Part shown: one piece after another, positions 9,359 to 19,456 of the stretch
How positions within the stretch are numbered: the first letter of the stretch is position 1
Layout of the letters: every line of letters starts with the position of its first letter
Assembly: GCA_902537215.1 (NCBI GenBank)
Contig: CACBAM010000003.1
Location: 62,001-126,000 of the forward strand
Source: an uncultured Alphaproteobacteria bacterium
GTDB taxonomy: Bacteria; Pseudomonadota; Alphaproteobacteria; Rhodobacterales; Rhodobacteraceae
Length of the DNA: 64,000 nucleotides
Direction of reading: 5' to 3'
Position numbers and translations under genes: made by a program
Notes under the pieces: model-generated
Database searches by the model: none
What the model was told of the DNA's origin: nothing
Seen by the model: only the letters and a program-made list of their open reading frames with translations

Positions 9359-11923
9359 GTGCAAACAACCCCTGTAATCCAGCAATACCTAGAAATAAAG
9401 GCTAGTCACCAAGAAGCTCTTCTGTTTTTTAGAATGGGTGATTTTTATGAGCTTTTTTTTTCTGATGCTGAGATAGCATCAGATGCCTTAAATATTATAC
9501 TCACAAAAAGAGGGCAACATAAGGGAAAGGACATACCCATGTGCGGAGTTCCTTTTCACTCAGCAGAGGGCTATATAAAAACACTTCTCGATAAAAATAT
9601 GAAGGTTGCCATTTGTGAACAGCTTGAAACTCCAAAAGAGGCTAAAAAAAGAGGTTATAAGGAAATTGTAAAAAGAGATGTGGTTAGAATAATCACTCCA
9701 GGAACAAAATTAGAAGAGTCCTTTCTGGTACAAAAAGAAAACAATATATTAATGGCCTTATTCTTCTTTGATAAAACTTGGGCCTCATGCTGGATAGATA
9801 TTTCAACCGGCTTGTTCAAATCAACTATAAGCAATGAGTCGCAGTTATTATCGCTTATCGATCAAATATCACCAAAGGAAACTATCTCATATACAAATAA
9901 AAAGGAATTATCGATATTGAAATCATACACCCCCATAGAAATAACCTGGCTAGAAAGTAAAAAAAATTTTTCTAGAGACATTTTAATCGATTACTTATCT
10001 TCTTTTTTCGATCCTGAACGTCTTCAAAAACTTAATACTGGGTTGTTAGGGTCAATTTCACTCATCGTCGAATATCTTAAGAAAAATAAAAATCTTTTTC
10101 TGGACCACTTCGATATTCCAGAGCAGGTTGAGCTTTCAAATATAATGACGATTGATCCTTCCACCAGGAAGAATCTTGAAATAAATACTTCGCTAGACGG
10201 AGAAAAAAATCTTTCCCTTTTAGGTGTGGTCGATAAGACTTGCAGTCTTCTGGGATCAAGACTTTTAAAGAGGCGAATAAATGCTCCGTCAACGCAAATA
10301 GACCAGATTTTAAAATGGCAAAAGAAGACTGCTGAATTTTATAATGATTTCCAACTTACTGAGCAAGTTAGAGCTCTAATAAGTAAGTTTCCTGATACAG
10401 AAAGGTCATTATCCCGGTTGATAAGACTCGGACCAAATCCTAGAGACCTTTTCTCATTGAAAATAGGTATGAACCTATTTTTTGAATTGAAAGAAATGTT
10501 AATACATCTTGAGGAAAATAGCATTAATCCAGGAAATTTCTTCGAAGATAATATAAAAAAGGTACTTAGAGAGCTTGAGTTGGCCATTAAAGAGGATCCA
10601 CCCCTAACTATGAAAGAAGGGGGGTTTATCAAAGAAAGTTTCAGCGATGAATTGCATGAATTTAGATTAATAGAAAAAAAGGCTTACTCCGATCTTCTAG
10701 AAATGCAAACAAAATATTCACAAAAAACTGGAATAAAGTCATTAAAACTAAAATATAACAATGTTCTAGGTTACTTTTTTGAGACTCCAATTTCTCATAA
10801 GGATAAATTATTGGAAGAAAAGGAGTTTTTTCATAGACAAACAACTGCTAACACTGTTCGGATCAAAAGCATTAGCCTGGATCAATTAGAAAAAACTACT
10901 TTTAGTGCCAGAAATAATGCATTGGAGTTAGAGATAAAAATATTGGAAGCTTTACACCAAAAGGTAATAGAAATAAGTAGAGACATCATAATTTTATCAA
11001 AGAAAATTGCCTCTTTAGATGTTTGCTCAACTCTCGGCTTTATTGCTGAAATGCATAATTGGTGCCGCCCTTTAATAGACAATAGCAAAGATTTCATTAT
11101 TAAAGATGGTCGCCATTCAGTGGTTGAAAAAACAATTTTCACGAAAAGCCTAAATGCTTTCGTTCCTAACGATTGTTCGTTAAGTACAGATGAGCATCTA
11201 TGGCTAATAACCGGGCCCAACATGGCAGGCAAATCAACATTTCTGAGACAAAATGCACATATCATTATTTTAGCACAAATTGGATCCTACGTTCCCGCTA
11301 AGCAAGCTAAGATTGGGATTGCAAGCAAGCTATTTAGCAGGATAGGAGCATCAGACAATATTTCTAAAGGTCAGTCTACGTTTATGGTAGAAATGCTAGA
11401 AACAAGTAATATCATTAAAAACGCTGATGATAAGTCTTTTATTATTTTGGATGAAATAGGAAGAGGTACATCTACCTTTGATGGATTAGCTATCGCGTGG
11501 GCTATTATTGAAAAAATTTTGAGAAGTAATAAATCCAGAACCTTGTTTGCAACACACTACCATGAGCTTACAGAAATTGAAAAAACCAACTCCAAAGTCA
11601 AAAACGTTTCTTGTGAAATCAAAGAATGGAATGACGAGATAATTTACTCTTACAAAGTAGTTGAGGGTAAATCAAAAGGCTCCTTAGGGATAAAGGTCGC
11701 AGAGCTAGCTGGTTTTCCAGGCGATGTAATAGTAGAAGCTAAAGCTTTACTGGGAAAACTTCAGAGTAAAGGAGTAAATCAAGAAGATATTCATTTAAAG
11801 GAAGAAGATTTTGAAAAGGAAAGGCTTATTAGAGTCAAAAATAAGTTAGAGAATATTGATTTGGACTCTATAACGCCCTTGGAAGCTCTGAATATCCTCC
11901 AAAAATTAAAGAGTGAAAACTAA
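9359..11923 (+). CDS. mutS: DNA mismatch repair protein MutS
   Basis: Mismatch-recognition ATPase of 854 residues, normal for MutS1. The N-terminal mismatch-binding domain carries the Phe-x-Glu motif in FFRMGDFYELF near residue 22. The ATPase domain has Walker A GPNMAGKSTFLRQ near residue 620, the helix-turn segment GRGTSTFDGLAIAWA and the ATHYHELTEIE motif. The start is GTG at 9359, 72 bp after dnaJ, with no strong Shine-Dalgarno. It ends only 3 bp from the end of convergent grpE. mutL is not in the window. Confidence 0.97.
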   Translation: MQTTPVIQQYLEIKASHQEALLFFRMGDFYELFFSDAEIASDALNIILTKRGQHKGKDIPMCGVPFHSAEGYIKTLLDKNMKVAICEQLETPKEAKKRGYKEIVKRDVVRIITPGTKLEESFLVQKENNILMALFFFDKTWASCWIDISTGLFKSTISNESQLLSLIDQISPKETISYTNKKELSILKSYTPIEITWLESKKNFSRDILIDYLSSFFDPERLQKLNTGLLGSISLIVEYLKKNKNLFLDHFDIPEQVELSNIMTIDPSTRKNLEINTSLDGEKNLSLLGVVDKTCSLLGSRLLKRRINAPSTQIDQILKWQKKTAEFYNDFQLTEQVRALISKFPDTERSLSRLIRLGPNPRDLFSLKIGMNLFFELKEMLIHLEENSINPGNFFEDNIKKVLRELELAIKEDPPLTMKEGGFIKESFSDELHEFRLIEKKAYSDLLEMQTKYSQKTGIKSLKLKYNNVLGYFFETPISHKDKLLEEKEFFHRQTTANTVRIKSISLDQLEKTTFSARNNALELEIKILEALHQKVIEISRDIIILSKKIASLDVCSTLGFIAEMHNWCRPLIDNSKDFIIKDGRHSVVEKTIFTKSLNAFVPNDCSLSTDEHLWLITGPNMAGKSTFLRQNAHIIILAQIGSYVPAKQAKIGIASKLFSRIGASDNISKGQSTFMVEMLETSNIIKNADDKSFIILDEIGRGTSTFDGLAIAWAIIEKILRSNKSRTLFATHYHELTEIEKTNSKVKNVSCEIKEWNDEIIYSYKVVEGKSKGSLGIKVAELAGFPGDVIVEAKALLGKLQSKGVNQEDIHLKEEDFEKERLIRVKNKLENIDLDSITPLEALNILQKLKSEN

Positions 11924-11926
11924 AAA

Positions 11927-12556
11927 TCAGATTTCCTGACTTTCCTCTTCTTTATTTTCAGTAGATCCTGAGGACACCCCTACCTGTGCGGCCCTTAACA
12001 GTCTATCTCCTATTGTAAAACCATTTGCCATTACTTTTATAATATTTCCTTTTTCAATATTTGGGTGTGGACCCTCAAACATTGCTTGATGAAACTTAGG
12101 TTCAAATTTTTCTCCCACTTCAGGAGCCAGTTCATTAATTTCATGGTTTGAGAAAGTGTTTAACAGTTCCTTTTTTGTAAGCTCTATTCCCTCAAGAACA
12201 GCATTTTGCTTCTCTACCATTTCATCGTCTACACTTTCCAAGGCTCTATTGAGATTATCAAGTACGGACAATAAGTCCCTAGCTAATTTCGTGCCGCCAT
12301 ATATTTCCGCATCTTTTTTTTCCTTAAAAAATTTTTTCCTTATATTTTCTGTTTCCGCGAGCGCTCTCATCATTTTGTCTGAAAGAATTTTATTTTCCTC
12401 TTTTAGTTCCTCTAATGTCTTTTCTTCCTCTTCGGTTTCCTCATGTATATATTTAGCGTCTTTTTCTTCAAGATCAGTTGAGGATGCAACTTCTTCGTCT
12501 TGTTTCAGCGTCTCATCATGATCCTCTGGCTCCATGCCTATATCCTCTTTGCCCAT
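11927..12556 (-). CDS. grpE: Nucleotide exchange factor GrpE
   Basis: Exchange factor for DnaK. The 209-residue protein has a long acidic, coiled-coil N-terminal half (about residues 1-110, rich in Glu and Lys) and a C-terminal beta wing carrying the family signature in FEPKFHQAMFEGPHPN and GFTIGDRLLRAAQVGV. AAAGG lies about 11 bases before the ATG. In many alphaproteobacteria hrcA precedes grpE; here the next gene in that direction is divergent rph and no hrcA is found. Confidence 0.95.
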   Translation of the reverse strand: MGKEDIGMEPEDHDETLKQDEEVASSTDLEEKDAKYIHEETEEEEKTLEELKEENKILSDKMMRALAETENIRKKFFKEKKDAEIYGGTKLARDLLSVLDNLNRALESVDDEMVEKQNAVLEGIELTKKELLNTFSNHEINELAPEVGEKFEPKFHQAMFEGPHPNIEKGNIIKVMANGFTIGDRLLRAAQVGVSSGSTENKEEESQEI

Positions 12557-12821
12557 TCAAACGACCTTTCCGTTATTCAGTGTAGTTTTAGCATATAACA
12601 AAATAACAACGTTATAGTTTTCATCTTTACTCTTTTATTCACGGTAACTAATAAGTTTACCAATTCTGTATATAAGATATAAGCGTAAATTTAAAGAATT
12701 TAAAGGCGTGTAAATGTCAAAATCTAAAATTTTTTCCATTATTTTGCAAATTTTAAACTTGCTTTATTTAAGTGAATAATTTTTTATGAATGCATAAAAT
12801 AAACAGCTTACTGGTGAAGAA

Positions 12822-13526
12822 ATGGACACGTTAAGTAGGATGAGAAATGTTTCAATATCTTTTGATTTATTAACGAACGTAGAAAATTCCTGTCTAATAA
12901 AATTTGGCAACACTATCGTCATTTGTAAAGCAACCATTGAAGAATCTGTTCCTCCCTTCCTAAGAAAAAGTGGTATGGGGTGGGTAACAGCAGAGTACGG
13001 AATGTTACCGGGTTCTACAAATGACAGGATGAGAAGGGAAGCTAAACAGACTGGTCAAAGTGGTAGAACCCAAGAGATTCAAAGATTGATTGGTAGAAGT
13101 TTGAGGGTGGCTGTTGACAGAGTTGCGCTTGGTGAGAGGCAAATAATAGTTGATTGTGATGTTATCCAAGCTGACGGTGGCACTCGATGTGCCTCAATCT
13201 GTGGAGGTTGGGTCGCTCTAAAACTAGCCACCAACACTTTGAAAAGAAGTGGGCAGATAAAGTTTGACCCTATTATCCGTCATGTAGCAGCGATATCATG
13301 TGGGATTGTCGATGGAGAAAAAAAATTAGACCTAAATTATCAAGAAGATAGTGCTGCGGAGACAGATGCTAATTTTGTTATGGACGATAAAGGAGATTTA
13401 ATTGAAATCCAATGCTCTGCTGAAAAAAAACCGTTTTCAAAAGAGGACTTCGAAATAATGTTTTCTATGGCTTCAGAGGGAATAAAAAAAATAGTTGAAA
13501 TACAGAAATCAGCTTTAGATGAATAG
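12822..13526 (+). CDS. rph: Ribonuclease PH
   Basis: Phosphate-dependent 3'-5' exoribonuclease that trims tRNA 3' ends. The 234-residue product shows the RNase PH core: CLIKFGNTIVICKATIEE, GWVTAEYGMLPGST, the basic patch RQTGQSGRTQEIQRLIGRSL with Arg residues for phosphate and tRNA binding, and DCDVIQADGGTRCASICGG. The gene begins a tight set with rdgB (8-base overlap) and hemW. The 265-bp region between it and divergent grpE is AT-rich with no convincing gene. Confidence 0.96.
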   Translation: MDTLSRMRNVSISFDLLTNVENSCLIKFGNTIVICKATIEESVPPFLRKSGMGWVTAEYGMLPGSTNDRMRREAKQTGQSGRTQEIQRLIGRSLRVAVDRVALGERQIIVDCDVIQADGGTRCASICGGWVALKLATNTLKRSGQIKFDPIIRHVAAISCGIVDGEKKLDLNYQEDSAAETDANFVMDDKGDLIEIQCSAEKKPFSKEDFEIMFSMASEGIKKIVEIQKSALDE

Positions 13527-14130
13527 AAAATTTCAAGAAAAGAATTTAGTTTTAGCGACCCACAATTTTGGAAAGATAGAAGAATTCAAACATTTGTTTG
13601 GCAAAGTTGATTTCAATATTAAGGATATAGGCCAATATTCTGGCAAAACACCCGACGAGACTGGGGGTTCGTTTTGGGAGAATTCTTTAATAAAGGCGAA
13701 AGAAGCGACAAAATTGACTGGTCTGGTAAGCTTAGCAGATGACAGCGGGCTATGTGTTGACATATTAGATGGCGCGCCGGGCATTTACTCAGCAGATTGG
13801 GCACTTAAGAGTGATGGATCAAGGGATTTTAAGTTCGCAACTAATAAGCTCAAAAGGGAAATTGAAAAAAAACCTTTTGAGGGGCCTTGCACCGCTTATT
13901 TTATTTGCTCATTAATTTTATATTGGCCAGATAATCATTTTGAGAGGTTTGAGGGGAAAATATATGGTGAGATAATTTGGCCTGCTAGGGGTGAAAATGG
14001 TCATGGCTATGATCCAGTTTTTCTCCCAAATGGATACGAAGAAACTTTTGGGCAGATGGATAGATGGAAAAAAAATAAGATAAGTCATAGAGGACTAGCT
14101 GTAAATAAACTATTGGATTCTTGTTTTTGA
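13519..14130 (+). CDS. rdgB: XTP/dITP diphosphatase (RdgB/HAM1)
   Basis: House-cleaning pyrophosphatase that hydrolyses non-canonical purine triphosphates such as ITP, dITP and XTP. The 203-residue protein has the N-terminal substrate motif LATHNFGKIEEF, the catalytic SLADDSGLCVDILDGAPGIYSADWA near residues 72-96, and C-terminal GYDPVFLPNGYEETFGQM plus the SHRGLA signature. It overlaps the end of rph by 8 bases and hemW starts one base after its stop codon, so translation is probably coupled. Confidence 0.96.
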   Translation: MNRKFQEKNLVLATHNFGKIEEFKHLFGKVDFNIKDIGQYSGKTPDETGGSFWENSLIKAKEATKLTGLVSLADDSGLCVDILDGAPGIYSADWALKSDGSRDFKFATNKLKREIEKKPFEGPCTAYFICSLILYWPDNHFERFEGKIYGEIIWPARGENGHGYDPVFLPNGYEETFGQMDRWKKNKISHRGLAVNKLLDSCF

Positions 14131-14131
14131 A

Positions 14132-15271
14132 ATGGAAAGATCTTCGCTAGCCTTATACATACATTGGCCATTTTGTAAAATAAAGTGTCCTTATTGCGAT
14201 TTTAATTCCTACAAAAGAGAAAGCACTAATCAGTCTCATTGGTTAAAGGCTTATTTGAGAGCATTAGAATTATGGTCTTCAAGACTGGCTATAAGAGAAA
14301 TTAAGTCCATTTTTTTTGGTGGAGGTACACCTAGTCTTCTTAATCCCAATTTTGTAGCAATGGTATTACAGAAAATAGATAACCTATGGGGTATTAATGG
14401 TAATTGTGAGATTACTATCGAGGCCAATCCAAACAGTGTATCTGAACGTAAATTTAAATTATTTAGAGAAATCGGTATTAATAGGGTGTCAGTGGGTGTG
14501 CAAGCTCTTAATAATAAAGATTTAAGTAATTTAGGACGGGATCATAATAAAAATCAGGCTATTAAAGCTATAGAAGTCATTAACACTTGGTTCAATAATT
14601 ATAACCTAGACTTTATATATGGCAGGCAACATCAAAGTACAGGCGAGTGGGGGGAGGAGCTTTTAGAAATACTTTCCCTAAATGCACCGCACCTTTCTCT
14701 CTATCAACTAACAATAGAAGAAAACACTAATTTCAATAAGCTCTTCAGAAAGAATTTATTACGAGGTTTACCAACACAAGAAATTGTATCTGATATGTTT
14801 GATATCACGAAGCAACTTTGTAAAGCCGGTGGTTATAAGCAATATGAAACATCAAATTTTGCGAGAAAAGGCTTTAAGTGCATGCATAATATTTCGTACT
14901 GGAAGTATAATGATTATATTGGTGTAGGACCAGGCGCGCACGGTCGGATAACAATGTCAGGAAAAAGATATGCAACAGAAGAAGAGAAGAACCCTGATAT
15001 TTGGTTTGAAAAAACAGTTTCCTTAAATTCAAGTACACCAAAGATAACACCGATAGAAAATAAAGTTGTGTTAGAAGAAAAATTACTTATGAATCTTAGA
15101 ATATCCGGAAACATACCGGTCTCCATTTTTGACTATGAAAAACTTAACCCTGTAGTATTTCATCTAGAAGAGAACAAATTAATAAAAACCAAAGACAATG
15201 AAATCGTTATAAGAAAGAGAGGTAAAAAAATGTTGGATTACATTTTTAGGTCATTAGTAGATTGTTTTTAA
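14132..15271 (+). CDS. hemW: Radical SAM protein HemW (heme chaperone)
   Basis: Radical SAM protein of the HemN-like HemW family, 379 residues. The iron-sulfur motif CKIKCPYC (CxxxCxxC) begins at residue 15, followed by FFGGGTPSLL, the ITIEANP segment and GINRVSVGVQALNNKDL. It lacks the N-terminal extension of true coproporphyrinogen dehydrogenase HemN, and the CxxxCxxC without a fourth Cys fits HemW, a heme-binding protein that inserts heme into respiratory enzymes. It ends 4 bp before the end of convergent parB. Confidence 0.93.
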   Translation: MERSSLALYIHWPFCKIKCPYCDFNSYKRESTNQSHWLKAYLRALELWSSRLAIREIKSIFFGGGTPSLLNPNFVAMVLQKIDNLWGINGNCEITIEANPNSVSERKFKLFREIGINRVSVGVQALNNKDLSNLGRDHNKNQAIKAIEVINTWFNNYNLDFIYGRQHQSTGEWGEELLEILSLNAPHLSLYQLTIEENTNFNKLFRKNLLRGLPTQEIVSDMFDITKQLCKAGGYKQYETSNFARKGFKCMHNISYWKYNDYIGVGPGAHGRITMSGKRYATEEEKNPDIWFEKTVSLNSSTPKITPIENKVVLEEKLLMNLRISGNIPVSIFDYEKLNPVVFHLEENKLIKTKDNEIVIRKRGKKMLDYIFRSLVDCF

Positions 15272-15275
15272 AAAG

Positions 15276-16181
15276 TCACATCTTCATTATTTTTGAGCAA
15301 AATATATCTAACTGTTCTAAGTCTTTGTATTTAATAACGATACGTCCTCCTCCAGAATTTTCATTGTGATCTATATATGTCTTCAAACCTAAAGCTAATT
15401 TGAGATCTTGTTCTAAATTAAGAGTATCAACATCTTTGTTAAGTGGTATCTCTTTTTTTATTATATTATCACTTTGGAATAGTCCTTTCTTTACGATATT
15501 TTCTATATCCCTAACCGATAAACTCTCTTCTATTATTTTCCTTGCTAGAAACTCTGAGTTTTTTACACCTACAAGAGCTCTAGCGTGTCCACTCGTCAAT
15601 TTACCTTCTTTTAAAAATACAATTATGTTTTCTGGTAGTGATAATAGTCTTAAAGAATTTGCTATATAACTTCTTGATTTTCCAAGAGATGCTGAAACTT
15701 TCTCTTGAGTATAACCAAAATCTTGTATTAACAGATTGTAAGAATTAGCTTCCTCAATTGGATTTAAGTCTACTCTTTGAATGTTTTCGATAATGGAAAT
15801 TTTTACAACTTCTTCGTCAGTTAACTCCTTAATTAAAACCGGAACTTCATGAATTTTCGCAATTTGCGCGGCTCTCCAACGCCTTTCACCAGCTACTATC
15901 TCGTAAATATCATTTTTTTTTCTTACAAGGATGGGTTGTATTATTCCCGTTTCTTCTATTGACGAAGCTAGCCTGTTTAGTTCATCGCTCGAAAAATCTT
16001 TTCGAGGTTGATTCAAATTTGGAACAAGATGCTCTATTGGCAGATAAGTTGAGTTATAAGAAAGCCCTTTGCCCTTATCTTCATCTTTTTTCCTTTCCAC
16101 AATATCATCGAAGCCGTCAACATCGAGAAAAGATGAAAGCCCTCTACCCAAACCTTTTTTACGTTCATTTTTTGAACTCAT
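15276..16181 (-). CDS. parB: Chromosome partitioning protein ParB
   Basis: CTP-dependent DNA clamp that loads at parS and spreads. The 301-residue product has the N-terminal ParA-interacting segment RKKGLGRGLSSFL, the CTPase/nuclease-like domain with PNLNQPRKDF and the GERRWRAAQIA box near residues 100-110, and a helix-turn-helix (SASLGKSRSYIANSLRLLSLP). I set the start at ATG 16181, which has GAAGGA in front; a TTG at 16196 is in frame but upstream of that site. The gene begins inside the end of parA (17-base overlap). Confidence 0.95.
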   Translation of the reverse strand: MSSKNERKKGLGRGLSSFLDVDGFDDIVERKKDEDKGKGLSYNSTYLPIEHLVPNLNQPRKDFSSDELNRLASSIEETGIIQPILVRKKNDIYEIVAGERRWRAAQIAKIHEVPVLIKELTDEEVVKISIIENIQRVDLNPIEEANSYNLLIQDFGYTQEKVSASLGKSRSYIANSLRLLSLPENIIVFLKEGKLTSGHARALVGVKNSEFLARKIIEESLSVRDIENIVKKGLFQSDNIIKKEIPLNKDVDTLNLEQDLKLALGLKTYIDHNENSGGGRIVIKYKDLEQLDIFCSKIMKM

Positions 16182-16968
16182 TTTTCCTTCTTTCAAAGTG
16201 ATCTTCCCTCTTTAAAAATTCTGCTGCTAATTTTTGATATGCAATAGCACCTGAACACTTATGATCATATATTAAAGCAGGCATTGAAAACGAGGGGGCT
16301 TCACTGACTCTGACATTTCTAGGTATAACTGTATCGTAAACCAGCTCTCCGAGATTTCCTCTTACGTCTTCCTCTATTTGTTCTGACAAATTGTTTCTTT
16401 TGTCAAACATGGTTAACACAATGCCGTGAATTTTCAGGTCTTGGTTGATTTTTGATCTAATATCCCTAACCGTTAATAGCAATTGACTTAATCCCTCAAG
16501 CGCGAAAAACTCTGCCTGTAGAGGAACTAACACAGAATTTGATGCCACCATTGAGTTTATAGTCAGGAGATTAAGTGAAGGTGGGCAGTCAATTAAAATA
16601 TAGTCAAAATCAAAGCTCTCTTTTGCTAACAAATCACGAAGCTTAACAACTCTTCCCTGCTCTTCAAATAGATCAACATCAATAGATGATAAATCAGTTG
16701 ACGCTGGAGCAATAGAAAGAGATGGGATATTGGTTTTCTTCACCACATCTTTTAAACTCGCTTTGCCAGTCAGCAAATCATAAGTGGATCTTTCTCTTTC
16801 ATCTTTAGGAACGCCTAAGCCAGTTGATGCATTTCCCTGAGCATCTAAATCCATGATCAATACTTTATTATTCACAGCAGCTAGCGCTGTAGATAAATTT
16901 ATAGCGGTAGTTGTTTTGCCTACACCACCTTTTTGATTGGCAATAGATATGACTGAAGGATTAGAAAT
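16165..16968 (-). CDS. parA: Chromosome partitioning ATPase ParA, apparently starting at ATT
   Basis: Walker-type ATPase that moves ParB-parS complexes, 267 residues. The deviant Walker A block KGGVGKTTT and the conserved lead-in NPSVISIANQ lie upstream of the first ATG (16875), so that ATG cannot be the start. The frame is open back only to an in-frame TAA overlapping the end of rsmG; between that stop and the Walker A there is no ATG, GTG or TTG. The codon ATT at 16968-16966 falls exactly where family members have their initiator Met (Met-Ser-x-Pro-Ser), with AAGGGA about 5 bases upstream. Other motifs: DLDAQGNAST near residue 40 and LIDCPPSL near residue 123. A base error from ATG is the main alternative. 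Confidence 0.93.
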   Translation of the reverse strand: MSNPSVISIANQKGGVGKTTTAINLSTALAAVNNKVLIMDLDAQGNASTGLGVPKDERERSTYDLLTGKASLKDVVKKTNIPSLSIAPASTDLSSIDVDLFEEQGRVVKLRDLLAKESFDFDYILIDCPPSLNLLTINSMVASNSVLVPLQAEFFALEGLSQLLLTVRDIRSKINQDLKIHGIVLTMFDKRNNLSEQIEEDVRGNLGELVYDTVIPRNVRVSEAPSFSMPALIYDHKCSGAIAYQKLAAEFLKREDHFERRKNEFKK

Positions 16969-16979
16969 TTTGTTCCCTT

Positions 16980-17600
16980 TTATCGTTTAAAAATTCGTTT
17001 CACTCTGATTATCTTTCCAGAATAGCTACTTAAGCTACCAACAACATCATAATCAAAAAACCAATAATTTAAAGTTTTATCTAATTCGATTCTATAGTTT
17101 TCACCTTTTAAAAATAAACATATTCCCTCCTTTTTTCGATGACGGAACGCTATTTCCATTAAATTGTTTAGTTCTGAAAACGCTCTCGCTGTTAAAATGT
17201 CAGCATTCAAGGGCTCTAAAGTGTATATGTTGTCCTTAATGACTTTAACATCCAAGTTAAGTTTTCGAATAACCTCATTGAGGAAAAAAACTTTTTTTGG
17301 GTTTTTTTCTACTAGAACTAGGTCACAGTCTACTTTTTTATCTCTTAACAATAGAGCAATGACCAATCCAGGGAAACCAGCTCCGGAACCTACATCTACC
17401 CATCTTTTTCCCGACGCCTCCACGTTTTTTATGATTTGGCCTGAGTCTAAAAAATGTCTTTCCCATATATCCACTAATGTATGTTTTGAAACGAGGTTTA
17501 TTTTCTCATTCCATTTAGACAGTAAAGTCTGATATTCATAAAAACCGTTAAGTGTTTCACGTGAAACATTCAGATTTTTAACAAATTCGTTCTTTTTCAA
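16980..17600 (-). CDS. rsmG: 16S rRNA (guanine-527-N7) methyltransferase RsmG
   Basis: SAM-dependent methyltransferase for m7G527 of 16S rRNA (206 residues, formerly gidB). The fold shows the N-terminal segment [20 protein letters not shown], then [19 protein letters not shown] and the SAM-binding motif [18 protein letters not shown] near residue 66, followed by [15 protein letters not shown]. The VSRET codons contain a perfect parS palindrome. The ATG overlaps the mnmG stop codon (ATGA). Confidence 0.96.
   Translation of the reverse strand: MKKNEFVKNLNVSRETLNGFYEYQTLLSKWNEKINLVSKHTLVDIWERHFLDSGQIIKNVEASGKRWVDVGSGAGFPGLVIALLLRDKKVDCDLVLVEKNPKKVFFLNEVIRKLNLDVKVIKDNIYTLEPLNADILTARAFSELNNLMEIAFRHRKKEGICLFLKGENYRIELDKTLNYWFFDYDVVGSLSSYSGKIIRVKRIFKR
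17553..17568. other. parS site 1 (perfect 16-bp palindrome)
   Basis: TGTTTCACGTGAAACA at 17553-17568 is identical to the chromosomal parS consensus bound by ParB. It lies inside the 5' end of rsmG, encoding part of the NVSRET segment, about 1.4 kb from parB. Sites at this place in rsmG are known from other bacteria. Confidence 0.93.
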
Positions 17601-19456
17601 GCTGTCTTCTTGTAAGAATTTATTTTTGATATTAGTAACATTAATCCACTAGGTGTCATCCCGTCAATTTTACTGGCTTCATGAATGTGTTGGGGGTTTA
17701 CTTTGCTCAACTTAACTTTTAATTCTGATGACAGCCCGTCTATTTTTTGAAAATCAATATCTTTTGGGATAGTAGTATTAATGTTTTTTCGCATTTTATC
17801 TACATCGCTTTTTTGTCTTTGGATATAATAGTTGTATTTTGCATCTGCGCGTACAAACTCACGAACATCTAAATCAAAATCAAAAAAACCTTTCCACAAA
17901 CCTCGTAAAGTTTCGGCTGAAACCCCATTAAGTGACAGAACATCATGGAAAGATCTCTTTTTACCGTCTTTTTTCTGATTTACACCCATCTCTTCTAATT
18001 GTCTGTTAGAATATGTTAATGTTCTAGCTGATGTGGTAAGCTCATTTATTAACTTCATTTTTTTACGCACCAACCTCATTCTATCATCTGATACAATTTT
18101 AATTTTGTGGCCCTTCTCTGTAAGTCTAATGTCGGCGTTATCGCACCTCAAACTGAGCCTAAACTCCGCTCTAGATGTAAACATTCTATAAGGCTCTATT
18201 ACACCCCTGGTCACCAAATCATCAATCATCACACCAATGTAAGCCTCTGATCTATCTAAAGTAAATGGGTCATCTTTCTTTACATATTGATATGCATTAA
18301 TCCCAGCAATCAACCCTTGAGCAGCTGCTTCTTCGTAGCCAGTGGTACCATTAATTTGCCCAGCTAAAAATAGACCGTTGATGCTCTTCAATTCCAACGA
18401 TGTTTTTAGACTTTTGGGGTTTATGTAGTCGTACTCTACTGCATAGCCATAATTAAGTATTTTTACATTTTCTAGACCTTTGATAGATTTTATATACCTT
18501 TCCTGAATATCTCTTGGTAAAGAAGTTGAGATACCATTAGGATAAATTGTGTCGTCGCTTAGACCCTCCGGCTCCAAGAAAACTTGGTGTTCCTCTTTAC
18601 CTGAGAATCTTACGACTTTATCTTCAATTGATGGACAATATCTTGGTCCATTTGAAGTTATTGACCCGTTAAATATAGCTGATTTTTCAATGTTTTCGCG
18701 TATTATCTCGTGCGTATTTTTATTTGTGTATGTTATTCCGCAACTAATTTGCCTTTGAAAAGGCTTTTTATGTAAAAACGAAAAAAGCGTCGGTTTTTCA
18801 TCCGGTTGCTGGCTATCGACTACACTCCAATTTATAGTTTTGGATGAAAGTCTCGCTGGGGTACCTGTTTTTAGTCTTCCCGTGTTTAACCCTATCTCCC
18901 TTATTTTTTTTGCTAACTTGTTAGATGCGAAATCTCCTATCCGTCCTGCCGCAACTTTTTCTTCTCCAACCCTTATCAAGCCATTTAAAAAGGTCCCGGT
19001 GGTTAATATAATACTAATCGCCTCTATTTTTGTGCCGCCTTCTAACTCCACTCCTTTTACTGTTCCACTTTTAATGTGTATATTAACTACCTCACCCTCA
19101 ATAATCCTAATGCTTTCCTGAGACGCTAAAATATTTTGTACAGCTTCCTTGTAAAGGGCTCTATCTGATTGTGTTCTGGGGCCTTGAACAGCCGGTCCTT
19201 TAGACTTATTTAGCAACCGAAATTGGATACCTGATATATCTGCAGAAACACCCATGAGACCACCCAGGGCGTCTATCTCTCGCACCAAATGGCCCTTTCC
19301 TAACCCACCTATAGCAGGATTACATGACATTACCCCTATCTGGTCTCTTTTTTTTGTAACCAGAGCCACACTTCCCCCTGCTCGTGCTACCGCATAGGCA
19401 GCTTCTGAGCCCGCATGTCCACCACCAATAACAACTACATCGAATAAATGTTTCAC
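17597..19456 (-). CDS. mnmG: tRNA uridine-34 modification enzyme MnmG (GidA)
   Basis: FAD-dependent protein that with MnmE installs carboxymethylaminomethyl groups on wobble uridine. The 619-residue product has the FAD-binding N terminus [21 protein letters not shown], the [24 protein letters not shown] block, [12 protein letters not shown] and [21 protein letters not shown] near residue 365. The start is GTG at 19456, inside the second parS palindrome; GTG-Lys-His matches the usual N terminus. mnmE ends 7 bp upstream and rsmG follows with a stop-start overlap. Confidence 0.97.
   Translation of the reverse strand: MKHLFDVVVIGGGHAGSEAAYAVARAGGSVALVTKKRDQIGVMSCNPAIGGLGKGHLVREIDALGGLMGVSADISGIQFRLLNKSKGPAVQGPRTQSDRALYKEAVQNILASQESIRIIEGEVVNIHIKSGTVKGVELEGGTKIEAISIILTTGTFLNGLIRVGEEKVAAGRIGDFASNKLAKKIREIGLNTGRLKTGTPARLSSKTINWSVVDSQQPDEKPTLFSFLHKKPFQRQISCGITYTNKNTHEIIRENIEKSAIFNGSITSNGPRYCPSIEDKVVRFSGKEEHQVFLEPEGLSDDTIYPNGISTSLPRDIQERYIKSIKGLENVKILNYGYAVEYDYINPKSLKTSLELKSINGLFLAGQINGTTGYEEAAAQGLIAGINAYQYVKKDDPFTLDRSEAYIGVMIDDLVTRGVIEPYRMFTSRAEFRLSLRCDNADIRLTEKGHKIKIVSDDRMRLVRKKMKLINELTTSARTLTYSNRQLEEMGVNQKKDGKKRSFHDVLSLNGVSAETLRGLWKGFFDFDLDVREFVRADAKYNYYIQRQKSDVDKMRKNINTTIPKDIDFQKIDGLSSELKVKLSKVNPQHIHEASKIDGMTPSGLMLLISKINSYKKTA

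Noticed and set aside
12714-12779. 21-codon plus-strand ORF with an upstream AAAGG-like sequence before rph
   Set aside because: Short, hydrophobic and low in complexity; such frames are common by chance in AT-rich DNA and there is no homology signal.
16165-16875. ParA starting at the internal ATG (16875)
   Set aside because: This would remove the Walker A motif essential for function, while the conserved upstream codons are intact in the same frame.
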